Assembly (NCBI GenBank): GCA_036505215.1
Contig: DASXTW010000168.1
Location: 1-38,341 of the forward strand
Length of the DNA: 38,341 nucleotides
DNA from: DASXTW01 sp036505215
GTDB taxonomy: Bacteria > Actinomycetota > UBA4738
Reading direction: 5' to 3'
Shown here: positions 16,360-24,387 of the stretch, piece by piece
How the letters are laid out: every line of letters begins with the position of its first letter
How positions within the stretch are numbered: position 1 is the first letter of the stretch
The notes under the pieces: model-generated
What the model saw: the letters and a program-made list of their open reading frames with translations, nothing else
Databases searched by the model: none
Told to the model about the DNA's origin: nothing
Program-made: the position numbers and the translations under genes

Positions 16360-17736
16360 ATGGAGTCGGACACGATCTCGGCCAGGGTGGAACGAGCCCG
16401 GGAGCTCACCCAGAATCTGATCACGCAGGGCGTTCGAGCCGTGGCCATCACGATGGTGGACAACGCCGGCGTCACCAGGGTGAAGACCGTTCCGGTCTCG
16501 CTGTTCGAACGGGCCGTCCGGTTCGGGATCGGCCTCACGCCGGTCTTCAACGTCTTCATGGTCAACGACTTCATCACATCGAGCGCCGAGGTTGGCGGAC
16601 CCACCGGTGACCTTCGGCTTATGCCCGACCCCTCCGCCCTCCGACCCCTCGCCGCCCAGCCCGGATGGGCCTGGGCTCCAACAGACCAGTACACGCAGGA
16701 AGGCGACGTGTTCCCGTGTTGCCAGCGCTCGTTCGTGCGGAAGATGACCGACCGTCTCACCGAACTGGGCGTCACGGCGAAGATGAGCTTCGAGCTCGAA
16801 TGGTTCGTCGCCAGGACCGTCGGTGACGAAGTGGTTCCGATCCATCGTGGTCCCGCCTACAGCGCGGCCGTCCTCGCAGAAGTTTCGGACTTCGTGCGCG
16901 ACCTCATCGTGGCCCTCGAGGACGAGGGGATCGGCGTGGAGCAGTTCCATCCCGAATACGCAACGGGCCAGCTCGAAGTCTCGGTGGCTCCCCAGGATCC
17001 CGTGGGTGCGGCAGACATGAACGTCCTGGTGCGACAGACGATCCGCGGCGTGTCCGCTCGGCATGGCCTGAAGTCCTCCTTCGCGCCCGTGGCCATCGCG
17101 GGCGAGGTTGGAAACGGCGGACACGTCCATTTCAGCCTGTGGGAAGAGGGCAAGAACCTGTTCGCCGGAGGTGAGGGCCCGTACGGCATGACGAGTCGGG
17201 GAGAGGCGTTCGTCGCCGGCGTGCTGGAGGAACTTCCCGCGCTGGTGGCGATCGGCTCTCCCAGCGTGGCCAGCTACCTTCGGCTCATTCCCCATCACTG
17301 GGCGGGGGCCTTCGCCTGCTGGGGACGGGAGAACCGGGAGGCGGCCATCCGTTTCGTGACCGGCATGATCGGCTCCCGCGAGACGGCGGCGAACACCGAA
17401 GTGAAATGCTTCGATGAGAGCGCGAACCCTTACCTGGTCGCCGGATCCTTGATAGCGGCCGGGCTCTCCGGGATCGAGCGGCAGTTGACCCTTCCGCCGG
17501 AGGTTACCGCAGACCCGGGCTCGCTCTCCCCCGAGGAGCAGGACAAGCTCGGGGTACGACGGCTGCCTCAGTCCGTCGAAGAGGCCGTGGCGCATCTGGA
17601 GAAGTCCGAAGTGCTCCAGGAGGCCATGGGCCGGATGCTCTTCAACGCCTTCGTCGCCGTCCGACGGGCAGAGATCGATCTGTTCGCGGGGAAGGACGAC
17701 GAGGAGGTCGTGGCGTCCCACCGCTGGCGTTATTGA
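16360..17736 (+). CDS. Glutamine synthetase family protein (FluG/NodGS or gamma-glutamylamide synthetase type)
   Basis: The 458-aa protein has the GS fold order: beta-grasp domain to about residue 100, then the catalytic barrel with FELEWF (metal Glu145), HPEYATGQLEVS, GGHVHFSLW (His255 and His257), YLRLIPHHWAGAFACWGRENREAAIRF and ESANPYLVAGSLIAAGL. GS-family enzymes activate the gamma-carboxyl of glutamate with ATP and add an amine. Where classical GSI has the R-x-E-x-R active-site strand, this protein reads NTEVK (345-349), so two arginines are replaced. It is unlikely to be the housekeeping glutamine synthetase and may use another amine. Neighbours (amidotransferase, APC permease, FluG-type amidohydrolase) point to amine or amide metabolism. 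Ribosome site GGGAGGGAGG before the ATG. Confidence 0.85.
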   Translation: MESDTISARVERARELTQNLITQGVRAVAITMVDNAGVTRVKTVPVSLFERAVRFGIGLTPVFNVFMVNDFITSSAEVGGPTGDLRLMPDPSALRPLAAQPGWAWAPTDQYTQEGDVFPCCQRSFVRKMTDRLTELGVTAKMSFELEWFVARTVGDEVVPIHRGPAYSAAVLAEVSDFVRDLIVALEDEGIGVEQFHPEYATGQLEVSVAPQDPVGAADMNVLVRQTIRGVSARHGLKSSFAPVAIAGEVGNGGHVHFSLWEEGKNLFAGGEGPYGMTSRGEAFVAGVLEELPALVAIGSPSVASYLRLIPHHWAGAFACWGRENREAAIRFVTGMIGSRETAANTEVKCFDESANPYLVAGSLIAAGLSGIERQLTLPPEVTADPGSLSPEEQDKLGVRRLPQSVEEAVAHLEKSEVLQEAMGRMLFNAFVAVRRAEIDLFAGKDDEEVVASHRWRY

Positions 17737-17754
17737 AGATCTCGGCTCCGACGA

Positions 17755-18471
17755 TCAACCAGCCGCGGCCTGTTTCACGAAGCGGGCGAACCGGCGGAAC
17801 AGCTCCCTCCCCCGTTCCTCGTGCTCGGGGAGCCGCTCGGCTGCCTCCTTCCTGAGGTCCTCCGCGGACCTGCCCCACACCGGCTCCATCGCAGCGCCCG
17901 CCTGACCGATCCACCCGTCAAGCTCCGGCCGATCGACTTCCGGGTGGAACGCGATGCCCCAAGCCCGTTCACCCACTCGGTACACGGCCGCGGTGCCGCC
18001 GGGACTGGACGCGAGGAGCGTTGCTCCCCGAGGAAGGTCGAAGGTGTCCTCGTTCCAGTGGAACTCGAGATCACCGGCGGAGAAGACCGATGCCACAGGG
18101 TCCCGCCGTGCCTCATCTGTCGGAAAGACGGGATAGAACCCGCACTTGCGCTCTGCCGCCCGGACGACGGGCTGTTCTAGCGCGCGAGCCATCAGTTGGG
18201 CCCCCAGACAGACGCCCATCATGGGAACGCCCGCACCCAGCGCCTCGCACAGCAGCTCCCGCTCGCCGGCCAGGTACGGGTGTCGGTCGAGTTCGTCCAC
18301 GTTCATGGCCCCACCCAACACGAGTAGGGCGGAGACACCGTCCAGTCCAGTCCAGGAGCAATCTGCCCAGGCGTCCACCACTTGGATCGGCACGCCTTCC
18401 TCTTCGAAGGCTCCCCGCGCCACCCCCAGGGTGTCGGTGCGCTCGTGCCGGATGCAGAGCAGCGGCTTCAC
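17755..18471 (-). CDS. Class I glutamine amidotransferase-like protein
   Basis: The 238-aa single-domain GATase1 protein has the nucleophile elbow MGVCLGAQ, a conserved ALLVLGGAMNVDE loop near the oxyanion site, and a GIAFHPEVD segment supplying the catalytic His and Glu. Such stand-alone proteins hydrolyse gamma-glutamyl amides or act as uncharacterised GMP-synthase-like amidases. Next to a GS-like ligase, hydrolysis of a gamma-glutamyl intermediate (PuuD-like logic) is a reasonable guess. The longest frame overlaps the permease gene; the GTG at 18471, 10 nt after the permease stop, is preferred and begins MKPLLCIRHERTD. It converges with the GS-like gene, 18 nt between stops. Confidence 0.83.
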   Translation of the reverse strand: MKPLLCIRHERTDTLGVARGAFEEEGVPIQVVDAWADCSWTGLDGVSALLVLGGAMNVDELDRHPYLAGERELLCEALGAGVPMMGVCLGAQLMARALEQPVVRAAERKCGFYPVFPTDEARRDPVASVFSAGDLEFHWNEDTFDLPRGATLLASSPGGTAAVYRVGERAWGIAFHPEVDRPELDGWIGQAGAAMEPVWGRSAEDLRKEAAERLPEHEERGRELFRRFARFVKQAAAG

Positions 18472-18481
18472 GCGCTCCAGG

Positions 18482-19996
18482 CTACGCCCTGCCGCCCCCC
18501 TCGGGCGCCGGCATGGCGGCGGGCGCGACCGGCCGCCGCTTCCGGGCAATCTCGGAAATGAGATAAACGAGCAAGCCGATCAAGAGGGAGCCGGCGACGA
18601 GTCCCCCCAGCCAGAGCCTCCATTCGGTGAGGGTAAAGAGGCCTGCCGGGGCGAAGAACTTGTCGAACAGCACCCCGGCACCGAAGGCGGAGGCGAGGAA
18701 CCCGACGAGTCCCGAGGCGCCAAGGACCCAGCGGGGCGCCAGCCGAACCTGCTCGAATCTCTCCGGGAACCACCGGCGGACGAAGAAGATGTCGAGGAAC
18801 AGGAGAACCATCGACATGCACCACACCACGGTGATGGCGGCGATCAGGGACAGATAGAACTTCGTCGCCAGCTTCTCCGGTGCGGAGGGCCGCATGAATA
18901 CGGCCAGCGTGATGATCGACGCGATCGCGCTCTGGACGACCACAGCAACGTCGGGGACCTTAGTCCGTGGGTTGACCCGGGCCATCACGGCAGGCATCCG
19001 GCGCTCCAGGCCGGAAACGAACAGCAGCCGCGCGAACGAGTAGTTGTAGACGACGGTATTCGAGATGAAGAACCAGAGCAAGACGACGCCGACCGCCGAG
19101 CCCAGCGTGTGGTTGATCCCCAGTTGGACTGTCTGGATCACCCCTCCGGTCGGGTGGTTCTTGTCGAGGGGCACCACGACCATGTTGCCCCAGGTCGCCC
19201 ACAGGTAGGCCACCATCACGACGATGGAGCCCCAGAACAGATATCTGGTGATGGATCTCTCGCTCTTGACCTCTACGCCCATGTTCAGGGGGACCTCGAT
19301 CCCGAGCAACGCCAGGATCACCAGGCCGAAGAAGGCCCAGTTGCTCCCGCCTCCGAAGGCGTGGAGCTTCCAGTGCTCCAGGGCGAAGGAGTTGGCGGCG
19401 GCGTTCCCCTTGGCCAGCCAGACCACCCCAGCGAGGCCCATGAGCAGGATCGCCACGGCGTAGAAGAGGAACTGGAAGTTCACGTAGTTCTGGGTGAGCC
19501 GGAATCGCTGCACCGATAGGATCGCGGAGAACCAGATGACGCCGAGGATGACTAGGGCCTGTTGCCAGGCCGGGTGCAGCTGGTTCGGCCACACCACCTG
19601 GATGATCGTGACGGCGGCGCTTCCGGTGAGAACGAGCACCAGGATCCCCGGCCACCAAGCAAGGAATCCCGCGTAGAAGCCCCAGAATGGCCCCAGGGCC
19701 TTGTGGGTCCACACGTACAGCGAGCCCTCGTCGGGAAACATCCGACCGAGGTGAGCGGTGACGAACGCGCCGGTGATCAGGAACGTGACGAACCCTAGGA
19801 TCCAGTAGATGAAGGCTGCCGGACCGGCCGACTGGATCGTGGACGCATTGATGATGAAAAGCACGATGGCCACGAAGATGACCACCATGTCGAACGAGTT
19901 GAGGACTCTCGTCAACAGAACCGGAGCGATCTCTTCCGATACCAGGGAGCGTTCGTCGGCGGGCTCCGCCGCCCGAGTAGCGCCGGTGGACTCCAT
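18482..19996 (-). CDS. APC superfamily amino acid/amine permease
   Basis: The 504-aa membrane protein has about twelve hydrophobic helices. The first two carry the family's broken-helix glycine region (IVLFIINASTIQSAGPAAFIYW, GFVTFLITGAFVTAHLGRMFPDEGSLYVWTHKALGPFWGFYAGF), where P-x-x-G-S-x-Y-x-W is typical of APC transporters importing amino acids or polyamines by proton symport or exchange. Substrate unknown. Start ATG with AGGGG upstream. It lies between the FluG-type amidohydrolase (86-nt gap) and the amidotransferase (10-nt gap), all on the minus strand, so an operon importing and processing one nitrogen compound is likely. Confidence 0.88.
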   Translation of the reverse strand: MESTGATRAAEPADERSLVSEEIAPVLLTRVLNSFDMVVIFVAIVLFIINASTIQSAGPAAFIYWILGFVTFLITGAFVTAHLGRMFPDEGSLYVWTHKALGPFWGFYAGFLAWWPGILVLVLTGSAAVTIIQVVWPNQLHPAWQQALVILGVIWFSAILSVQRFRLTQNYVNFQFLFYAVAILLMGLAGVVWLAKGNAAANSFALEHWKLHAFGGGSNWAFFGLVILALLGIEVPLNMGVEVKSERSITRYLFWGSIVVMVAYLWATWGNMVVVPLDKNHPTGGVIQTVQLGINHTLGSAVGVVLLWFFISNTVVYNYSFARLLFVSGLERRMPAVMARVNPRTKVPDVAVVVQSAIASIITLAVFMRPSAPEKLATKFYLSLIAAITVVWCMSMVLLFLDIFFVRRWFPERFEQVRLAPRWVLGASGLVGFLASAFGAGVLFDKFFAPAGLFTLTEWRLWLGGLVAGSLLIGLLVYLISEIARKRRPVAPAAMPAPEGGGRA

Positions 19997-20082
19997 CCCA
20001 TCACCCCTTTAGGACTGGAGCGCCCTCCGGGCAGGGCTTGCTCCCCAACCCGCGACCTGTGACGGCGCAAACTGTAGTTCGA

Positions 20083-21300
20083 TCACCGTTCAATGTCGAA
20101 GCCGAAGGAGGCTGGCTGCCTCTCGAGAGGGTAGATCCGGAGGGCGTTGTCCCGGCCGATCAAGCGGGCGATCCGCTCGGCATCGCCGGTCATGCATGCG
20201 CCTTCCTCGATCCACTCCTCCAGGATCTCCCCGAGGACCCTGCGAAACAGTTGGGCTCCAAGGAAGTACAACTCGGAAAGGCCGAACGCGTCCGACGAAA
20301 AGAGCTGCTTGGAGAAAGGCGCCAGCTCCAGCGCCTCGGCCATGAAGCCGCGGGCGCTCGGTCCCGTGTAGTTCAGCGCGGAGCCGATATCGAAGTACAC
20401 ATGGGGAAAGACCGCCGCCAGGTATGCCGCCTCCCGATGGTACGGATAGCAGTGCAGGAACACCACGTTCACCGGCAGCTCGCCAAGCGCGCGAATCAGG
20501 TCGGTCAGCAGGGCAGGATTCGCCTGGTGGATCCTCAGGTCCGGGTCGCCGAAGCCGGAATGGACCTGCAGGGGCAAGCCTCGCTCCCGCCCGACGTCCG
20601 CACCCGCCCAGATGCCGAAACGCAACAGCACGGGATCGGTGAGGCGCCCACGCCCTTCTTCGGTCGCCCGCAGCCACACTCCCGCCGCGCGGACCACTTC
20701 CTCGCGGGACGGACGGGTGGGATCGAGGCCGAACCCGGACCGGTAGGCCACGATCGTCTTGAGCCCGACCCCTGCGGCGGCTCGCTTCTCCAGGGCCGTC
20801 ACGAACGCGTCTGGATACCCGGCAGCATCGGGCAGGTCTGCAGCGACCGACTCCGCCACGGCCTCGAGCCGGACGATCTCGTGGACCGGGGCCTCGGCGA
20901 GCTTCCCCATGTCGGGGAGGTCCAGCAGCTCCTCCGATCGGTACCCGGAGTCGATCAGCAGGGCTCCAAGCTCGGCTCCCCCGAGCAGCCGGCGATTGAC
21001 CTCCTCCGGGCCCAGCTCCCGCCTCCTCGCCAGATACTGCTCGGCGGGGGCAAGCGGGTCCAGGTCGAGAACCGGAGCACACCACCGCCGGACGACCAGC
21101 CCGATCGGCGCGTCGAAGTGGCTCACTCCGGGTGGCGGCGGATCGAACCCCTCGTTGATCAGGTTCTCGAAGGCCGGCCGCTCCAAGGCGCCGGCCATGA
21201 CCCCGTGACAGTGGTGATCGACGAGCGGGAGTTCCTCCAACCCGATCACATCCGACGCCCCTCGGTTCGCCGCGACCATCGCCGCCGTAGTGTGAGGCAC
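20083..21300 (-). CDS. FluG/NodGS-type amidohydrolase
   Basis: The 405-aa amidohydrolase_2-family protein has an N-terminal metal motif LVDHHCHG (His30-x-His32), then LPLQVHSGFGDPDLRIHQANP, FLHCYPYHREAAYLAAVFPHVYFDIG and LFSSDAFGLSELYFLGA (metal Asp). These segments match the N-terminal half of fungal FluG and plant NodGS, proteins in which such a domain is fused to a glutamine-synthetase-like domain. Here the synthetase-like partner is a separate gene at 16360-17736. The reaction is not established for the family; hydrolysis or decarboxylation of a small amide or ring acid is plausible. The GTG at 21300 is used; an internal ATG at residue 8 is possible. It is divergent from the aminotransferase gene. 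Confidence 0.85.
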   Translation of the reverse strand: MPHTTAAMVAANRGASDVIGLEELPLVDHHCHGVMAGALERPAFENLINEGFDPPPPGVSHFDAPIGLVVRRWCAPVLDLDPLAPAEQYLARRRELGPEEVNRRLLGGAELGALLIDSGYRSEELLDLPDMGKLAEAPVHEIVRLEAVAESVAADLPDAAGYPDAFVTALEKRAAAGVGLKTIVAYRSGFGLDPTRPSREEVVRAAGVWLRATEEGRGRLTDPVLLRFGIWAGADVGRERGLPLQVHSGFGDPDLRIHQANPALLTDLIRALGELPVNVVFLHCYPYHREAAYLAAVFPHVYFDIGSALNYTGPSARGFMAEALELAPFSKQLFSSDAFGLSELYFLGAQLFRRVLGEILEEWIEEGACMTGDAERIARLIGRDNALRIYPLERQPASFGFDIER

Positions 21301-21335
21301 CCATGACAGGGCGGCAACGGCGCCTCTGACGCTGG

Positions 21336-21341
21336 TAAGGT
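21336..21341 (+). promoter_or_regulatory. Putative -10 box of the aminotransferase gene
   Basis: TAAGGT is followed by 6 nt and the GTG at 21348. The same bases could act as a weak ribosome site; either reading favours this GTG over the one at 21342. Confidence 0.4.
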
Positions 21342-21347
21342 GTGCGC

Positions 21348-22298
21348 GTGACTGGAGCGGGCTTCGGGGCGCGCGGGGTGGCGTACCTCGACGGGCGCTA
21401 CGTCCCCATGGAGGAAGCGAAGATCTCCGTCGCCACGCATGCCTTCAACTACGGCACGGGATGCTTCGAAGGGATCCGGGGGTACTGGAACTCGGAGCAT
21501 GAAGAGATCTACCTGGTCAAGCTGCACCATCACTTCCGGAGACTGCTGAACTCCACGCGCTTGTTTCGGATCGACCTCGGGCTGGATGCCCAGCAGCTCT
21601 GCGACATCGCGGTGGAAGTGATCAGTCGCAGCGGGTATCGCGAGGACGTCTACGTCCGCCCCGTCGCGTACAAGGCCTCCCCGGTGATCAAGGTGGGGCT
21701 GCTGCACTTGGAGGACGGCTTCTGTTGTTTCTCGGCGCCCATGGGCGACTACTTCGACACCCAGAAGGGGCTCTCCGTGACGGTCTCGGGATGGAGGCGC
21801 AACGACGACAACGCCATCCCCGCCCGGGCCAAGGCCACCGGCGGCTATCTCAACGCCGCCCTGGCCATCGCCGACGCCCAGGACGCCGGGTTCGACGAGG
21901 CCATCCTCTTGACCCAGGACGGTCACGTGTCGGAGGGGAGCGCGGCGAACATCTTCCTGGTGATGAACGGCAAGCTCATCACCCCTGCCGTGGCCGACGA
22001 CATCCTGGTAGGGATCACTCGCGGTGCCATCATGGAGCTGGCCGAGAAGCTGGGCGTCCCGATCGCGGAGCGCCGGGTGGACAGGACGGAGCTCTATGTG
22101 GCCGATGAGATCTTCCTGTGCGGGACCGGCGTGCAAGTGGCCCCGGTGACCAAGGTCGATGGCCGCAAGATCGGCGACGGCAAGATGGGCGAGACCACCC
22201 GGTCCATCCAGGACCTGTATCTCTCCGCCGTTCACGGCGAGGTCGAGGAGTACATGGATTGGCTGACGCCCGTGTACGGCAGTCGCCGTAACCCCTAG
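21348..22298 (+). CDS. ilvE: Branched-chain amino acid aminotransferase
   Basis: The 316-aa fold-type IV PLP enzyme starts AYLDGRYVPMEEAKISVATHAFNYGTGCFEGIRGY, typical of IlvE. The catalytic lysine is in ARAKATGGYLN (about residue 162). Other family segments are VYVRPVAYK, EAILLTQDGHVSEGSAANIFLV and the phosphate-binding GITRGAIMELAEKLG. It interconverts leucine, isoleucine and valine with their 2-oxo acids using 2-oxoglutarate/glutamate. Together with the adjacent glutamate-linked locus it could share control, but no shared operon is seen because the gene is divergent from the amidohydrolase with 47 bp between starts. The EGIRGYW and CGTGVQVAPVTKVDGR segments favour IlvE over D-amino-acid transaminase. 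Confidence 0.93.
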   Translation: MTGAGFGARGVAYLDGRYVPMEEAKISVATHAFNYGTGCFEGIRGYWNSEHEEIYLVKLHHHFRRLLNSTRLFRIDLGLDAQQLCDIAVEVISRSGYREDVYVRPVAYKASPVIKVGLLHLEDGFCCFSAPMGDYFDTQKGLSVTVSGWRRNDDNAIPARAKATGGYLNAALAIADAQDAGFDEAILLTQDGHVSEGSAANIFLVMNGKLITPAVADDILVGITRGAIMELAEKLGVPIAERRVDRTELYVADEIFLCGTGVQVAPVTKVDGRKIGDGKMGETTRSIQDLYLSAVHGEVEEYMDWLTPVYGSRRNP

Positions 22299-22331
22299 CC
22301 CCGGAACGGCAGGATCGAAGACCGAATCTGG

Positions 22332-23243
22332 TCAGGCGAACGCCAGACAGCGGACGGCCGGAAGACCTTCAACCAATGGCCGCCAGGTCTGGCCCTGGTC
22401 CTCCGAGAAGTACACCGAGCCTTCCTGGGTACCAAAGGCAGCCAGCGTCCCCGAGGCCGCCAGGCAGAACGTGTCGATGTTTGCGGGGAACCACTCAGGC
22501 AGTCCGTCGACGCACCGCACGAACGGCCCGTCGCCAGCCAGCGGACGGCGGTACACGGCGGCCCTCCCGCCTCTCGGCCCGGTCGAGGCCGATGCCAGGA
22601 TGGTGCTCTCGCCAACGGCCACGGCCCGCGAATACGAAGCGTGCAGGCCCTCGGTGACGAAGCTCCACGTCTCTCCTCCGTCTGAGCTCACCGCAAGTCC
22701 CTCCGCTCCCGTCGCGGCGAGGACCAGCCCAGAGTGGCCTCGAGGGGCGAGGACGTGGTGCACGTCAGTCTCGATGTCGATCGTGGGGTGGAACGTTCTT
22801 CCGCCATCCGTCGAACGCACGACGCCACCCACGTGCACATTGACGAACACGGCTCGTCCGGGATCCTCGCTGATGGAGCGGACGTCCGGAGGACCTCCCC
22901 ACGGGGTGTACCAGTCGTCGCGGCCGGGCACCTCTTCGAAAGCTTCTACCGGCTGGAGCTTCCCCTCCTCCAATCGGAGGAGGGAGGCCTCCTCCGCGCC
23001 CACCAGCAACCCTGCCGCGGTCGGGCACAGGCAGTTCAACCGCTGGCCGCTCGACGTGGCGGCCTGATCCCAGTCCCCCGGCCGGTCGGACCGCCACACG
23101 TCCTCTCCGTCCGCCAGGGCCCACCAGCTCATCCCTTCGGGCCCGAGGCACGCCACGGCGTGGCCGGCGAGATGGACGCCGATCGGTCCGCTCGACTCAT
23201 CGAGCTCGTGCAGGCCGTCCTCGGTACCGACGAGGAGCGTCAT
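22332..23243 (-). CDS. BNR/Asp-box beta-propeller protein, cytoplasmic
   Basis: The 303-aa protein consists of repeated beta-propeller blades with Asp-box motifs of the S-x-D-x-G-x-T-W kind: RSTDGGRTF, SSDGGETWSF and SEDQGQTWR. No signal peptide is visible, as the N-terminus is MTLLVGTEDGLHELDE. Similar proteins, including WD40/YVTN-like and sortilin-like propellers, are usually of unknown function. The ATG at 23243 is preferred because a TAAGGT box sits 6 nt before it; the longer frame starts with GTG at 23249. It is followed by 33 nt and the convergent aminotransferase stop. Confidence 0.75.
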   Translation of the reverse strand: MTLLVGTEDGLHELDESSGPIGVHLAGHAVACLGPEGMSWWALADGEDVWRSDRPGDWDQAATSSGQRLNCLCPTAAGLLVGAEEASLLRLEEGKLQPVEAFEEVPGRDDWYTPWGGPPDVRSISEDPGRAVFVNVHVGGVVRSTDGGRTFHPTIDIETDVHHVLAPRGHSGLVLAATGAEGLAVSSDGGETWSFVTEGLHASYSRAVAVGESTILASASTGPRGGRAAVYRRPLAGDGPFVRCVDGLPEWFPANIDTFCLAASGTLAAFGTQEGSVYFSEDQGQTWRPLVEGLPAVRCLAFA

Positions 23244-23249
23244 GGCCAC

Positions 23250-23255
23250 ACCTTA
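23250..23255 (-). promoter_or_regulatory. Putative -10 box of the BNR propeller gene
   Basis: TAAGGT on the minus strand lies 6 nt before the ATG at 23243, the same arrangement as before the aminotransferase gene; AAGG may instead serve as a ribosome site. Confidence 0.35.
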
Positions 23256-23295
23256 CCGCGGCCGTGAAGAGGTCGGTGCCGACCCGGGACCGATC

Positions 23296-24306
23296 TCAGG
23301 CCGGCTGCGCCGGCGGAGCCGGCCTCCACAGAGCCAGTAGTGCGATCGCCCCCAGGACACCGGCGAGCGTGGCCACCCACCACACCAACGACGATCCGTG
23401 AGGAACCAGGACCGACAGCCGTGGCGGGCCACCTCCATCGATCGACAGGTCGTAGCCGAGCCTTCCAGCCGGAGTGTGCAGCGACAGAGCGGTCAGCCAC
23501 ATACCCTCAGTCGGCAACCAGCTCATACCCTCATCGGACCGGAGGTCCTGGAGCAGCTGGGAGCTGGCCTTTCCATACGCTCGCAGCTTCATCCCGGGCA
23601 TGTCCCAGATCTGCGGGCTCAGCGAGGGGGCGTGATCGGTGAGGATGAACAGGTCTGCATCGACGATCTCGGGGGCGACCTTGCCGAGAGCCAGGATGCG
23701 GAGGGGGATCCAGGGGGCGCGGAGGGGAATGGTGAAGTGGATCGTTTGGCCCTGTCCCTCCACGAGGCCACGCTTGAAGGCGGCCACTCCGTCGAACTTC
23801 GCCAGGGCGAAGACCGCGCCGCTCGACGAGTAGCGCCCGAGCACGTTGGGGGTATCCGGCGTCAGGTCGAACCCATTCTTCCTGGCCCACGCCGCGACAT
23901 CGGCTCCTCCGCCTCGAACGATCGTGATGTCGAGGGCTTCGATACGTACCTGCTGCAACACCTCGACCTTGGGGCGCGGGGCGACGGCCGCCAGCTCCGC
24001 GAAGGCAAAGCGAGCGGGGTTGATCTCCCGCTCAAGCCGCTCCAGGGTCCAGCCTCCGCCCTTCTCGATCTTCACGGGCACGCCCGGAAGCGGAACGATG
24101 TAGCCGAAGCTCGAGGCATTACCGCCGAACTGGAACCCCGTGACGTAGTGCTCGTACCCGTTGTGCCACGCGGAGAGTGTGGTGGCCTTGCGCAGCACCT
24201 CGGCGTGCCCGGGGGCGACCAGGCCTCCGCAGGCGAACGCGGCGCCCGATCCGAGGACCAGGAGCACCAGGGCAAGGACGGGAATGAGAAGAAGCCGGCG
24301 AGCCAT
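23296..24306 (-). CDS. Exported DUF2330 family protein
   Basis: The 336-aa protein starts with a signal peptide (MARRLLLIPVLALVLLVLG) ending before FACGG, the conserved start of mature DUF2330 proteins. It also has the family-like segment HNGYEHYVTGFQFGGNASSFGYIVPLPG, a long beta-rich middle and one C-terminal transmembrane helix (LVWWVATLAGVLGAIALLALW) with a short Pro/Ala tail. It is thus likely anchored at the outer face of the membrane. The function of the family is unknown. Start ATG at 24306 with AGGGAGG six bases upstream; the longer frame is not needed. It is divergent from the NERD-like gene. Confidence 0.8.
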   Translation of the reverse strand: MARRLLLIPVLALVLLVLGSGAAFACGGLVAPGHAEVLRKATTLSAWHNGYEHYVTGFQFGGNASSFGYIVPLPGVPVKIEKGGGWTLERLEREINPARFAFAELAAVAPRPKVEVLQQVRIEALDITIVRGGGADVAAWARKNGFDLTPDTPNVLGRYSSSGAVFALAKFDGVAAFKRGLVEGQGQTIHFTIPLRAPWIPLRILALGKVAPEIVDADLFILTDHAPSLSPQIWDMPGMKLRAYGKASSQLLQDLRSDEGMSWLPTEGMWLTALSLHTPAGRLGYDLSIDGGGPPRLSVLVPHGSSLVWWVATLAGVLGAIALLALWRPAPPAQPA

Positions 24307-24373
24307 CGAGGGCCTCCCTTCACGCGGTGAACGTTTTCGCTCGGAACCCTTGATTCGACGGTCGCGTGCTGAG

Positions 24374-24379
24374 TAGGGT
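24374..24379 (+). promoter_or_regulatory. Putative -10 box of the NERD-like gene
   Basis: TAGGGT is 8 nt before the ATG at 24388; no ribosome site with good spacing is present. Confidence 0.3.
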
Positions 24380-24387
24380 TCCCGCCC

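Noticed and set aside
23398..24330. Plus-strand open frame antisense to the DUF2330 gene
   Set aside because: No start site, no motif; the minus strand has signal peptide, family segments and a good ribosome site.
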